DNA of 64,000 nt, taken from Acanthosepion lycidas. Taxonomy: Eukaryota > Mollusca > Cephalopoda > Sepiida > Sepiidae. Under the pieces are notes generated by a model. That model was not told the DNA's origin. It worked only from the letters and a program-made list of their open reading frames with translations, and made no database searches. The first letter of the stretch is position 1. Each line of letters opens with the position of its first letter. Made by a program: the position numbers and the translations under genes. Shown piece after piece: positions 44,936-56,735 of this stretch. The stretch spans positions 87,507,139 to 87,571,138 of the forward strand of contig OZ010572.1 of the NCBI GenBank assembly GCA_963932145.1, given 5' to 3'.

Positions 44936-46677
44936 ATGTCATCAAACACAAGAAAATTAAAATGCAAAAACAATGCGGATTCCTTTTGTTTTATATGTGG
45001 AAATTTTACACTTCCATATCAACAAGCAGATATAACTTACTTTGTAAAAAATGTTTACTTATTTTGGCATAAAACTAGGTGTCTCAGATAAATTGTGGTT
45101 TCCATACAAAGACTGCACTATATGCATTGAAAGACTACAAGATTGGACGAAGGGTTCAGATTCAAAAATAGTTTTTAGAGTTTCCATGGTAAGTTTATGA
45201 TTTCATAAAACTATGTAATTTAATCACTAGTATACTGTAACTTATCTAAATGTAATTGTAACTAAGGATCATAAACAAAAATTTACAAAAAATGTTTATA
45301 AGAATCTCAAATGTTGCATAAGGTTAAAACACATTATCTTTGGGTGATAACTTTTTTTTAAATTCATAAAAACAAGTCTTTCATCACATTTGTTAACACT
45401 TTACAATTTTCTTCCATATCAGGTGTAGCGAGAGCCTACTAACTACAAGACCAATTTCTACTTTTGTTTTGTCAAAACTTTGGGTTTCACTAAGAAGAAA
45501 TAAACATTGTATCAAGTACCCAAATTTTGACACTGCAATACAACCTGTGCTACATTCATATGAGATTACCATTCCAAAATTTATGGGTTTGCCAACTCAA
45601 GAATTAGTTGAAGATGTTCCTGAAAATATTGTTATGCACTCTGAGGAGTAAGACATCGATTTTGACTGTAACATATTTGAAAGTCAAAACGCTCCACAAA
45701 TGTTTAACCAGGCTAAGTTGAATGATCTAAATTTTCTGAAAAAGGCTACAGAAATCTTAGCTTCAAAATTTAAAGAGAAAAATTGTTTACTTCAAACACA
45801 TACACAGTTCCTTTTATGGAAAAAGAGAAGAACATCTTAAATATTTTAGAACAGAGGATAGTTTAGTACACTGCTATACCTGGTTTGTTAAAAAAGATGG
45901 AGGTTGATTCCTACAATGCAAATGATTGGTTCTTGTTTTTAGACAGTTTAAAAAGAAGTTTTAAATGTGTGTTGTTGCATAATGGCAATCTATACAGCTC
46001 AATACCAATTGGGCACTCAACAAAATTAAAAGAAAAGTATGAACATATAGAAAAGGTTTTAAATCTTATCAAATATATTGAGCACAAGTGGATCATGTGT
46101 TGACTTAAAAATGGTTGATTTTCTGCTAGAACAACAAGGAGGGTATACTAAATATCTCTTCTTTTTTATGGGACAGCAGAGCCAAGGAAGAAGATTATTT
46201 CAAACAAATCTGGGCAGCACAAACATCACTTACTGTCAGAAAAAAATGTAATTAATCCACCTTTAGTGAACAGAGATAAAATAGTATTTCCTCCACTGTG
46301 TATCAAACTAGGCCTTGTAAAATAATATGCAAAACCTTTAGGTACAAACAGTGGGTGTTTCAAATATATAACTTCAAAATTTCCAAGTTTAAGTTATGAA
46401 AAAAATCAAAGCAGGAATTTTTCAACAGTTCACAAATAAGAATATTAAAGACAGCAATTTTCCTAATGTCATAAATGAACGTGAAAATTATGCCTGGTTC
46501 TCATTCGTGGACTTGATAGAAAACTTTTTAGTCAATTATAGAGCAGATATCTATGAAGAAATCATAAAAAAAATGTTAAGGGACTACAAAGAGTTAGGTT
46601 GCAATATGAGCATAAAAATGCATTTTTTGAATAGGAAAATCTTCTGCTTAATCAGTCATGAATTGAAAAAGACATGA
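44936..46677 (+). pseudogene. Decayed copy of an uncharacterised multicopy animal gene, intron retained
   Basis: I recognise a family that occurs in many copies in arthropod and other animal genomes and is annotated only as uncharacterised. The start ATG at 44936 gives MSSNTRKLKCKN, then CFICGNFTLPYQQADITYFV and DCTICIERLQDW, paired Cys-x2-Cys sites that suggest a zinc-binding N-terminus. An intron (45189-45422, GTAAGT...CAG) splits VSM-V from REPTNYK; the family reads VPMVWREP, and the Trp codon is a stop here. Then KYPNFDTAIQPV, PQMFNQAKLNDL, DWFLFLDSLKRSFKCVLLHN with GNLYSSIPIGHSTKLKE, QQGGYTKY, IVFPPLCIKLGLV, CFKYITSKFPSLSYE and YKELGCNMSIKMHFLNRKIF. The C-terminal part (family: PENLGxxSEEQGERFHQDI) is missing. 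It contains multiple stops and frame changes. The retained intron argues for DNA-level copying rather than retroposition. Confidence 0.78.
45189..45422 (+). other. Intron of the uncharacterised-family copy
   Basis: 234 bp, from GTAAGT after the Met codon to ATATCAG before GTG. Removing it restores the conserved family junction VPMV-REP (one residue differs), which supports it as a genuine ancestral intron. Confidence 0.7.
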
Positions 46678-46795
46678 TCACCACCCATGCATGCATCCCA
46701 TATGGTAATTAAATGACTGATATAGCCATGACTGCCTACATTTTAAAGGGACATGGTATTAAAAAAAAAAAAAAAAGTAGATCTATATTGAATAG

Positions 46796-46796
<1 letters not shown>

Positions 46797-46852
<56 letters not shown>
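46797..46852. repeat. (TG)n microsatellite
   Basis: About 27 TG units, the longest dinucleotide TG array in the window. Confidence 0.95.
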
Positions 46853-46853
<1 letters not shown>

Positions 46854-46887
46854 ATGCATTTTCATACACACACACAGAGCTAACTAG

Positions 46888-47256
46888 TTGGATTTTATTG
46901 GTGAAATAACTGTGCTGAAAATGCCATCCAGTCGACAATATTTCATAGAGCGTAAGCAAGATAAAACAGAATTTAGTCATTATACGGACTTATTATATAA
47001 GCTAAAACAGTGCATTTTTTATATGTTTAAGGAGTGTAAGTTATTAAATACTGAAATTCTTCTAGAAATAATAGGAGTCACTCAGTTTACTTGTGCGAAT
47101 ATATTCACATTATTTCTACTGAGACAAACAAGAATAGCGAAAGGTCAAGTCAATAAAAGCAAATATGAAGACATAATAAAAAAGATGGTAATTAAAACAA
47201 GAATATGGTCACCCAACATTTCCTTTAAAACACAAAGGAAAGAAATAAAAAGTTAA
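46888..47256 (+). CDS. Unidentified 122-codon open frame
   Basis: Starts MDFIGEITVLKMPSSRQYF and continues with YTDLLYKLKQCIFYMFKECK and VTQFTCANIFTLFLLRQTRI, ending QRKEIKS. It is Lys- and aromatic-rich with several Cys, ends beside a poly(A) run (47256-47275), and lies shortly after the decayed uncharacterised-family copy. I do not recognise it. It may be a transposon-derived fragment or chance; AT-rich DNA yields few frames this long, but one is not surprising. Confidence 0.25.
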   Translation: MDFIGEITVLKMPSSRQYFIERKQDKTEFSHYTDLLYKLKQCIFYMFKECKLLNTEILLEIIGVTQFTCANIFTLFLLRQTRIAKGQVNKSKYEDIIKKMVIKTRIWSPNISFKTQRKEIKS

Positions 47257-47566
47257 AAAAAAAAAAAAAAAAATCAGCAGTTCCAAGCTTCTTTATGACA
47301 AAATAATTTCAACTCCATTTCAATAATGAAGTTAATGCAGCCTGGAAATGACAATTTTTCATTTTCTTCAGTATGCATACTTGCCAAGATTAGCAAATTA
47401 CACTGAAGAGAAAAAGAATTTCTTAAATCTTTGGAAAAAAAAAAAAAAAAAAAAAAAAAAATAATAAGAAATAACTTTTGCCCTTCTTACTTAAAGGTCT
47501 TCTGAATTTTTATCAAGCAGACAAAGATTTATTTTTCTGTACCTTGATACTTTTCTTAAATTATCC

Positions 47567-47568
<2 letters not shown>

Positions 47569-47597
<29 letters not shown>
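47569..47597. repeat. (TA)n microsatellite
   Basis: About 14 TA units at the left border of the foldback element. Confidence 0.85.
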
Positions 47598-49465
47598 TCT
47601 ATTTTAAAAATATGATTTCATCATCACACAGGAATTACCATGTTTCAAAACAGAAACTAAAATTTTAAATTTAATTATAAAATTAAATTTAAAAGCCATA
47701 GCTCCTTTCCATTCTCAAGCGATTTTTGGAATAACCTATTAAGAAATTTACTTAATTTATAAGCACAGCACAGCTGTTTGAGGTTTCCTATAGCCCCACT
47801 GAACTTAAATAAAGTCAATTCACGTTTGCTATGGTAAAAATTTTCTATCCTAAGTAAAAATCATCACAAAAATGGCATAAGTCATTTTGTCACACCTTAT
47901 TTTCGCTCAAATACAAATGGATTTTCATACCTTTTATAGGGGTAAAATATTGAAAAATGACTGTTTTATCATCACCTAAACAAATATCAAGGAAACTTTT
48001 GATCTGACGCCATGAAACGAGGTATTTTCTGAAAGCAAAGGATATATTCTTTCATTTAAAAGTAAAATTGGCTGGTGTAAATGACTCAAAATTTTTTTTC
48101 ATGGGATAAAATGTGAAAAAATAGTGTAAATTTTGCATTTTTTCTAGCTCTAAACAAAAATTTTTTTTTTTTTTTTTTTTTTTGAAAATCAGAAAGCCTA
48201 AATCATAATCAAACTATTTTTGGAATAAAATTGAGAGTTTTGAAGGAAATCAACATTCCTAGGGAGATCAAAATATGACAAAGTCCATTGGTAATTTTCA
48301 ATTATATGACTGCCAGGTGTTAAAAAAAATTGACACCCAGCCACGGAAATCTTTAGTAAAAGGCAAAAGATTTATCTGCAATTCCTGACCACTAGAAACA
48401 AAAAGTTTTTTTTTTTTCCAAAAAATAACAAAGATAAGGAAAATTAAGCCAAATTGACTTTGACATGTCCGAGTCAAAAATCAGCCATCCAGCAATAACC
48501 GTTGTTGTCAGCTTGTAATAAAACCCACCACTCCCAGATAAAAGCAAAGAGTGAAAACAAAAAGGTCAACATTGGTAGGGCTTGATATAAGGTTTAGTTT
48601 TTTTTTTTTTTCAAACCTATGTTTGAACAATGGCTTTATGTATTTTGTTTTGAACACCCCCCCCCCGTAACCCAGGTGATGACAACAACACTTAGCAGAT
48701 GACATTGTTTTTTTTTCGCCACATTTCTTTCATATTACCCATTGCCAGTCTATTTAGCCCTTTCTTTTATTCAATGATGTTCACACCAAATTAAGGAGAA
48801 ACGGATGAAGTTTGAATGATTATTTTGAAATGAAAATAAAAAAAGGTGATTTTTCTCAGAAAATTGGGCCTAATTTCTTAATGCTAACCACCAAGTGACA
48901 TTTTCCACAACCAAATCGAAGATTAATTACCAGTGAATAATTCCATGTGCAAACAATAGCCATCTGGATTCTATAAAGTTGCGCGAAAAGGTTCAGAAGT
49001 TTACTGATTGACTGAAAACTTGTTGCGCATAATTGTGTTTTTCACCATCAGTTTCCATTATGTCATCATTTTTGGACAGCCGAGTCAACAAGGATTCAGA
49101 AAAACAGTTTGGCACAGGTTTGCTTTAAGAACTTTACATTCTATGAGGTTTTTAAAATATTACTGACGAATGGAATTTTTCGCTGAATATTTCATTTATG
49201 CGCCATGTTGGATTTTCCTATATGACAAAAACAAGGATTTTAAACAACCATGACAGACAATCTTAATATTGTAAGTCGTTATGGTTACAGAAAAATCTAA
49301 TCTTTTTGATAAGGTCTGCTTGGGTTTTAATTTCCCTAGACAACTTATGTATCAAATATAAGTTACTTTTAAAATCAGGTTAAGTTAAGGTGGGGTAGGA
49401 ATGCCTGCTAAAAAACAATGACATCCATTTTTCGTGTGTCGTCCGAGTTTTTCAAAATGAACACC

Positions 49466-50590
49466 TGTGACGTCACACCGGCCTCTCTCTGAGCCCACCG
49501 CCGTGCTATCCTGTCCTGTGACGACCAATGTGACTTGGTATTGGTCGTGGCACCAAATGTGACGTTCTAACCTTTTGCTGATTCGGATGGGAATCTGGTT
49601 AGATTCGGTATCAGCCTTGTCGTTCCCAGCTCGCCTCCAACGTCTGGTTACCGAAGTAACTGTTTTGATTTCTAGTCTAACCTACCCACGTTGTGATTTG
49701 ATCTTAGGTAGACAAAATCAATCAATCACTAGGCTGTAATGCAAGTCGAGTCCGAACAAAGGTAATACTGCACAAGTATATGTAAAAGAAAATAAAGTGA
49801 CAACTCAAAAAATTCAAATGTGTTGAAAAAGGATAACAATATTTTATATCTGGTTGCTGAATAAAGGACTGCATCTTTCTCCCAAACTGCTAATATGGAT
49901 ACGTGACACTTTGCGTTTGTTAGGCAAGTTTTATATCTTAAGTTGTTTTTCAATAACTGTTTTTTTGGTGTATCTTCAGATGATATTCATAAAACTTGTT
50001 TTGATGGTGTGAGTCTAAGTCGTTTTTCAAAAATAAATTGTTCTTTGTTAGAAGTTGAGGTCATGATTGTGTGGATCTTTCAGTCAGGTTCCTGCAAGGT
50101 GGGTCTCAGCGCTCACAGCTCAACTACAACTAACTTCTTTCTGACTCAACTCTTGCCTGTCTTCAACCCCAACTGCCGTCCACTCGCTGCAACTCTGCTT
50201 ATATGGATGCCAACCAAAACCGGGGTGGGCCTGTTGAGGTTTGAGGTTCCTTGATAATTCTAAATCCGCATCAAGGATTTCCTTTGTTTTCAGTCAGGAA
50301 AATTTATTACTTTCCATTTTTGGAAGTCCTTAATTTCTAGTTTAAGAGAATCATCCTCCCAAATTCTTCCTTTCTCATATTGGTATCTCATACCAATCCC
50401 TTCAGAGGTGTCAACAGGTTCCCCTCTCTCTCACAGTGGCATCTCACACCAATCCCTTCAGGGGGCTTCAACAGGCCTCCCCTCCTTCTTCATGGTTTAC
50501 CTTCGCCTACCGCTCCCGCCACCCTTCAGCCAATGAACGCTCAACAGCGTGGGTGTTTGCAATTATCACTCAAAGGAAAAAAAAAAAATT
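49466..50590. other. GC-rich core segment of the foldback element
   Basis: Begins with a CRE-like TGACGTCA palindrome (49469-49476) and a hairpin CGACCAAT...ATTGGTCG (about 49522-49549). It has several CpG sites and splice-like motifs but no convincing reading frame. 50381-50493 is a two-copy tandem repeat. Confidence 0.4.
50381..50493. repeat. 56-bp tandem duplication
   Basis: TGGTATCTCATACCAATCCC and TGGCATCTCACACCAATCCC start two units of about 56 bases, about 85% identical, each followed by TTCAGRGG and CAACAGG. The first unit contains the palindrome TTGGTATCTCATACCAA. Confidence 0.85.
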
Positions 50591-51199
50591 ATCTTCTCTT
50601 TTTTTTTTTTCTTTTCTTTCTTTTCTTCTTCCCGACAACAAACCCTTACGACTCTTATCTTAACCAAACGCAGTCTGGAACTCATCAACGAGACCTTCAC
50701 CAAACAAGCACTGAGGCTGGTCAATGATCTTCCGCACCCTGTCGCCAATTATTCGTTCTGATAAAATAATTTTTCTATCATGGCCAGCTCTGACACAAAA
50801 CAGGTGCTCTTCTCAAATGATATCTCCGCAGATAGTTAATGGTTTAATCTTTCCTTCTTTGTACTTTGTGGGTTGTCCAGCAGACATTTTTCTCGGTCAG
50901 AGCGTGACCCAATTAATTTTTATCTCTTAGCATTCTGCCTTGTAGGCCACTTGACCAACCTGAAATTTTCATTATTGCCATGGGCAGATTGGTATCTTCT
51001 TTCGCCGCGTCGTAACATAAATCAAATTAAATCCAGAATCTTACTTTCTTCACTAATGAAAATAAAATCTTTACCACTTTTCTTTGTTAGAAAAAATAAC
51101 ATCACTCAGTGTCTTTTCGTGATGGCTTCTTATCACCTAAATTAATTCTCGCCTTTTCTTTTTTCACGCAACCCTAAATAGTGTCACACATCATAAAAA
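50591..51199. other. Unassigned stretch in the foldback core
   Basis: A T-rich low-complexity run (50598-50630), then moderately GC sequence with frames at 50724-51145 that I cannot assign. It may belong to the PLE piece that follows, but no motif supports that. Confidence 0.3.
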
Positions 51200-51790
51200 A
51201 AACAGAAACAGAAAAATCATTTGGTATACAACCTCATACAACCAAATGGTAAAAAATTAGGACAAAAATTCCTTGCACTAATCAATAAACAAAGTAAGTT
51301 TGGTACAATTATTAATAAAAATATCCTAAAATTAAGTTACAGTTGTACTGAAAACTTAGAAATTATTAAGAAACATAATGCTAATAACTTGAGTAAACAC
51401 TTAGACCAAAATCAAAAAAATATAGATCCTAAAATAAAAAGAAATGAAGATAAGGAGAAAATTATATAACTGTAGAAATTCTTAAAACTATCCTCTCAAT
51501 AATAAATATTGTATAGAATCATTGGTCTGTCAATGCAATATTTCGTCTATTGAAGATCCAGACATAGTTAAAATCTACATTGGATGCACAAAGCATGAAT
51601 CCAAAAGGCGTTGGAACCAACATCAATTGCCCTTTAAAAATAATACAAAAATCAGATGTCCCTATCTAAATATTTCTGGCACTTAAAAGAAACCAATAAA
51701 ACACCAACAGTAAAATAGAAATTAATAAGAAGAGCTAGAGCTTGTAGATCATTAAATGACCTATGCCCTTTGTGCATACATGAAAAATTA
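51200..51790 (+). mobile_element. PLE-type GIY-YIG 3' fragment (lineage C)
   Basis: The plus strand reads KFGTIINKNILKLSYSCTEN (51300-51360), then a Cys-rich patch YNCRNSxNYPLNNKYC (51466-51520; family CNCRNKxNCPLNGKC), then the GIY-YIG start IYIGCTKHESKRRWNQHQ (51572-51625), then HLKETNKTPTVK, RRARACRSLNDLCPLCIHEK. This is the region after the reverse transcriptase in the lineage whose RT piece occurs at 35.4-36.0 kb. Frame changes occur; inactive. Confidence 0.65.
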
Positions 51791-51799
51791 TACGTAATT

Positions 51800-54290
51800 A
51801 CATTTGTCCGTTCGGTTATGACACAAGGTTAATTCTTCAAGATTGAGATCTTTTCTCAGGTCCAATGTTGTTCCTTCATTTATAAGATGGAGGCTATTGA
51901 AAATCAAAACTAGTTCCTTCTCTATTGAGCGAGCCTTCATTAAAAATAAGTTAGACAAATATTTAAATAGCCTCATTTCTAGAAGGTTTGGGGTAGTTGA
52001 AGATAATTTGAACAACCATATTTTCAACTTTTCCAACATCACTTTAACTGGGATTGAACTGTCGGTTCTTTCTCGTGATTTGGATTTCTGCATTCCACCT
52101 TCTAGAATCAGTAAGGAGCATATTTTAACTGAGTTTGAGATTTTGTTCTCTCAGTTAATAAAACATGTCCCAAATTCTTCTGAGAGGTTTTCTGCAACTA
52201 AAGCAAGACTACTTGAATTAGCTAATGAATATTCTATGTTTTCTGTTGAGCAGGATTTCCTTGCTTGGCAAATGTAATTCATTATTCGTACTATTAAATC
52301 AAGCGATGATGTGTATTTTAACAAAGCCTGAAAAAAGGTTCTGGTGTTGTTATCCTAAATAAACAAGATTATTTGGATAAAATGAATGATATCTTAAATG
52401 ATCCTACAAAGTTTAGGATGATTGGATGATGTGATAACACTAGTAAAGTTGAAGCCAGGACACAAAGATGGTTACTATCCATATACAAGGGTAACCTGAT
52501 CTCTAAGGAGGTTTACAACAGGGTGAAACAAACAGGTTTGCAACGTCCATGCATGTATGGACTTCCCAAAGTGCATAAAGATAGAGTGTCACTTAGACCT
52601 ATTTTGACTATGGTGGTGTCCATACAACATGAGTTAGCTAAATGGCTAGCTGAATTGCTCCAGCCAGTCTCAAATATTTTTTCGGGCTATAATATTTCAG
52701 ACTCTTTTCTTTTTTCCAGCTTCATTAGAGGTTTGGATATTCCGTCTGAGGATAAACTGATAGTGTCTTTTGATATTGTCAGTTTATTCACTAATGTCCC
52801 ATTACTTGAGACTATTGGCATTTTTGTGTTGATATTATATACAGGGGTAATTTGGGCCCTACTAGTATTCCTGAGGAACTATTTTTGGAATGCATGCATT
52901 TGGCTACAGAAGATGTGGAGTTCAGCTTCAGCGAGATCTATGTCCAGACAGATGGGGTTGCGATGGGTAGCCCTTTGGATCCGGTTTTAGCCAATATTTT
53001 CGTGGGCTATTATGAACGAATCCTGTTTGGCAATGTCCAAAAACCTTGTGTCTACATGAGCTATGTGGATGACACATTTTCCATCTTTGATTCTGCCATA
53101 GAAGCTACAAATTTTCTGGCTCAACTTAATTCTCTCCATCCTTCCCTTAAGTTTACAATGGAGGTTGAGAAGGATAGGGCACTCCCCTTTTTGGATGTCC
53201 TCGTTGAACACAGAGACGGGGCTTTCATTACCAATGTTTTCGTAAGCCCACATTTACTGGACTATACACGAGCTGGAACTTGTTTGTTCCCAAGTCCCGC
53301 AAGATTGGTCTGATTGTGACTTTGGTCCATCGTGCTATCATGATTTGTTCCCCTGAACTGTTGGATGGTGAACTTCCTAAAATTCAGAATATTTTTGAAA
53401 GTAATGGATATCCCATCAATGTTATCAGGCGTGTTATTGATAGCAAAATCAGGCGGTTTAAAGAACCTGTGATGTTTAGTCCTAGTCAGTGCCCTATATA
53501 TTTAAAATTACCTTGGCTTGGTAGGAAATGTCAGCTAGTATCGGACAAAATTTTGGTGTCTATTTCTCTATTTCGTCTTCCTATAATGCGGTTAAGTTGC
53601 GCACTGTTTTTCATACTAGACCTCTGCTTCCTTCCTTTACTAAAGATAGGTTGTCCTATTTTCATAAAAAGTTGTTTATAAATTCAAATGCCATTGTGAC
53701 ATGGTGTACATAGGACGAACCATTCTAAGGTTGTAGACACAGGTTGCATAGCATGTTCTCAACTTTTTGCGTTCTGGTAGTCTTAGCCAGCCTATAAGAA
53801 GAACTACTCAGACAGTCCAAGAGTCTGCAATTTGTCAACATTTGCTTAACAACTATGCTTGTGCCTCTGAATACGAAGACACGTGGTTTTCAGTTTTACA
53901 GTGCTCACTCAATACACCATCTTCAAGTCTCTGAAGCTGTTTTCATTAAGTGTCAACAGCCTAGCCTGTGTAGACAAAAAGAACATTTTTTACGTTCCTT
54001 ATGTCTTTTGGAGGGTTTGTGAGTTCCCCTTTCTATTTTAAACTCTTGTGGAACTACTTATTTTTCATCCCCCCTTGTTCAATTTTAATTTTGTATAATT
54101 AAAATTTGCCTTTTAGTCGCATTCCACCTTTCCCTCCTCATTTATTTTATTAAATGTGTTTTTATATTCATTTATATTGCCAACAAATACCTTTGAAAAA
54201 GTGTTGGCCAAAAGGTACCTTAGGTATGACGTCCGTTTTGTTTAAGACTATATAATTACATTTCTGAAAAATAAAAATTTACTTAATCAA
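51800..54290 (+). mobile_element. Penelope-like element, long copy (lineage B)
   Basis: The plus strand reads, in order: an N-terminal helix-rich region (SFSIERAFIKNKLDKYLNSL, 51925-52275), RPCMYGLPKVHKDRVSLRPI (52535-52600), the RT box IVSFDIVSLFTNVPLLETI (near 52765), QTDGVAMGSPLDPVLANIF (near 52950-53000), the catalytic CVYMSYVDDTFSIFD (near 53055; YVDD intact), LPFLDVLVEHRDG, CPIYLKLPWLGRKCQ (53490-53540), and a GIY-YIG remnant with YIGRT-like sequence near 53705. The end reads HHLQVSEAVFIKCQQPSLCR. The 3' end at 54180-54240 carries a hammerhead-like remnant. Same lineage as the 12-kb fragment. Several breaks; inactive. Confidence 0.88.
54190..54222 (+). ncRNA. Diverged hammerhead-like motif of PLE lineage B
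   Basis: CTTTGAAAAAGTGTTGGCCA then AAAGGTACC aligns position for position with CTGAAGAAATGTTGGATGAA in the 12.7-kb copy and with the CUGANGA...GAAA layout. Both core boxes carry substitutions, so it would not cleave. It is supported only by that alignment and by the known presence of hammerheads in PLE ends. Confidence 0.3.
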
Positions 54291-55108
54291 ATAAATGAAA
54301 CAGCTATTTTTTGCAGACACTGTCAAATATTTTTCTTAAATTATGATTAATTTTGAAAAAGAAATGAAAAATGAAACATACAAGTTTTTTAAATACGAAT
54401 GTAATTCTAATATATTTATTTGTAAAAAATAATGTATAGTCTATTAGTCATTAGAAGTAGGAATAGTACTTTAAATTTGTACGAATAGATTTTAAATATT
54501 AAAAATACGACTTAGTCATATTCAAATGACCCATTGTAAGAAATCTTTCTGTATAAAATTATAAATTAAGCAGCCAAATAAAAAATCCCAAAACTTTTTA
54601 TCACTGAAAAACCCAGACGACACATGAAAAACGGATGTCATTGTTTGTAAGCAGGCAGCCCTACCCCACTTTAACTTGATTTTAAAAGTAAATTATATTT
54701 GATGTCTATCAAATATAATTTACTTTTTTTTTGTTTTAATTTCCCTAGACAACTTGTGTAATTAAAACCCAACCACCCCTTATCAAAATGATTGGCTTTT
54801 TCCATAACCTTAACAACTTAAAATATTGTCTGTACTTATAAATTAAGTAGATTTCTTAATAGGCTATTTCCAAAAAAAAATCACTTGAGAATGGAATGAA
54901 GCTATGGATTTTAAATTTAATTTAATAATTAAATTTAAACTTTTAGTTTCTGTTTTGAAACATGGTAATTTCTGTGTGATGATGGAATCATATTTTTAAA
55001 ACATAAAATATTTATATTATGCTCTACTGTTTTGTATTGAGCACTGTTTTTTAAAAATAAAAATAATTACTAAGAACACTGGATTGTAAATCTTACTGTT
55101 TTTTCTTA

Positions 55109-55109
<1 letters not shown>

Positions 55110-55152
<43 letters not shown>
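55110..55152. repeat. (TA)n microsatellite
   Basis: About 20 TA units at the right border of the foldback element. Further TA arrays lie at 55615-55632 and 55707-55733. Confidence 0.9.
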
Positions 55153-55154
<2 letters not shown>

Positions 55155-55702
55155 CTAAACATGTAACAAAATCTATATCGGTACACATAATACAGCTTAT
55201 TTAAAAAAATTCTTGCGATATAAATATACATTATTTAAATGTATACTTGTTGCAGATGATCTGAGGTACGAGAGTCCAAGAGTTCAGTTTTAGAATTGAA
55301 GCACCAGACTACACATGCATATGGTTTCATTATAATGCCCATGGCATGTGTATATCCACTCACACTTTCTGAAAAGACTGATAACAGAAACCGTGCACAG
55401 TGTCTTCAAACAGTCTTCCTCACATTTGAGTTTTCCTTCTCATAGGCTAGTTGCCAACCAAGGCTAGAAAGTTCTGTCTGCCCTACTATTTAACACATAA
55501 ACATACATATATAAATCTATGCCAAGTCTGAAAATGTTTCTTCTCAGAATGAAACACATAAAAAATATTTTTTTTATTTTCTATTTTGTCATTCACTTGT
55601 CTGATATATACATACATATATATATATATATATCTTTCAAATCTATATTTAGAAACATAAATTTACATGTACCAACTTCAATATAAGAATGCATGAATTA
55701 TA

Positions 55703-55737
<35 letters not shown>

Positions 55738-56735
55738 TATATTAATGTTAATACTCAGTTGGAAAAAAACCTCAGATAGCACAACTTGTAAGTATATCAA
55801 AACAAATTAGTATCCGAGTAAAAATTTGGAAAAAAAAAAAAAGAAAGAACTAGAAACATCCAAACAGGGCGAAACATTGTCCAGTGCCTTAAGTTTTTAG
55901 TCCAAAGAAAAAACCCAAGCAAGTAATCAAGCTAAAATGTTGAGTGCTCAATACACTAAGTAGAGCTGGGAAAAATTCTAAAGAGTCAGAAACAAGTTTC
56001 ACCTAAATGGATCTTCAGGGTAATCTGGCTAAAGAGGAAATGACACAAAACAATAATGATACAACCACTAAAAACTTATTAGCATAAAAACATATGTGAC
56101 AGAAGAAGATAGAAAAAAAAAAAAAAAAAAAAAAAAACCACAGAGCCTCTATTCCAATAACCAGAATTTCCTATGCCTGCACCTATTTAAAATCTCACAT
56201 CTTTGATTTAACAAATTATTAGGTTCATCAGGGGTGGCTATTGGTAATTTTTCCTCCATACGTAATAAGCAATACTTGTCCCCTACTTTATACTTAGGGT
56301 ATTCTTTTAGTATTTCCCCATTTTAAATACCGTATTCCTGTTTAATATTCCATATGTATATAGACAGGCTAGTGTTGTGTTTGTAATTTTCATGCTTAAA
56401 AGCTACTTAAATGATTATAGTAATGCTTTTTGAAAATTACATTGGGTGGATCCTATAGAAAATTTAACATTCTTATTCCTATTATTAGGTTTATAACTGT
56501 GTATTTCAATCTTGTAACCACACATTCTTGTTGCACCTACCTTTAAGTGGGCAAGCATCCTTATTTCTACAGTTACATTTACGGGGATTGGAGTGTGGTT
56601 TGGCTATGATGTTTTTCCTGTTATATTTATTAAGTTAGCTATGTTTGGCATACAACTACAACTTAATTAACATAATATCTGTTGAAAATTCTGTACAATA
56701 CGTTTACTGGGGGGGGATTCTTTTTTAGTAATTTA
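55153..56735. other. No gene recognised
   Basis: A fragment of the SINE-like repeat at 55440-55500 (GTTGCCAACCAAGGCTAGA), two (TA)n arrays and a poly(A) run (56114-56138). The remainder is AT-rich with no coding signal. Confidence 0.4.

Larger units (their letters stand above)
47600..55100. mobile_element. Large foldback (long inverted repeat) element, with later insertions
   Basis: Left-arm blocks 47610-47775 and 49250-49465 appear inverted and joined in the right arm 54595-55005. Examples: CATCATCACACAGGAATTAC (left) against its inverse at 54970-54990, CTATTAAGAAATTTACTTAA, and GACATCCATTTTTCGTGTGT (49420) against its inverse at 54620-54640. Arm identity is about 85-90%. The left arm has 1.45 kb (about 47780-49245) that the right arm lacks. 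The core, 49470-54590, holds a GC-rich block and two PLE pieces. Outer ends touch (TA)n arrays. The right outer end is shared with the MITE at 28946-29283. No transposase is recognised; non-autonomous. Confidence 0.6.
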
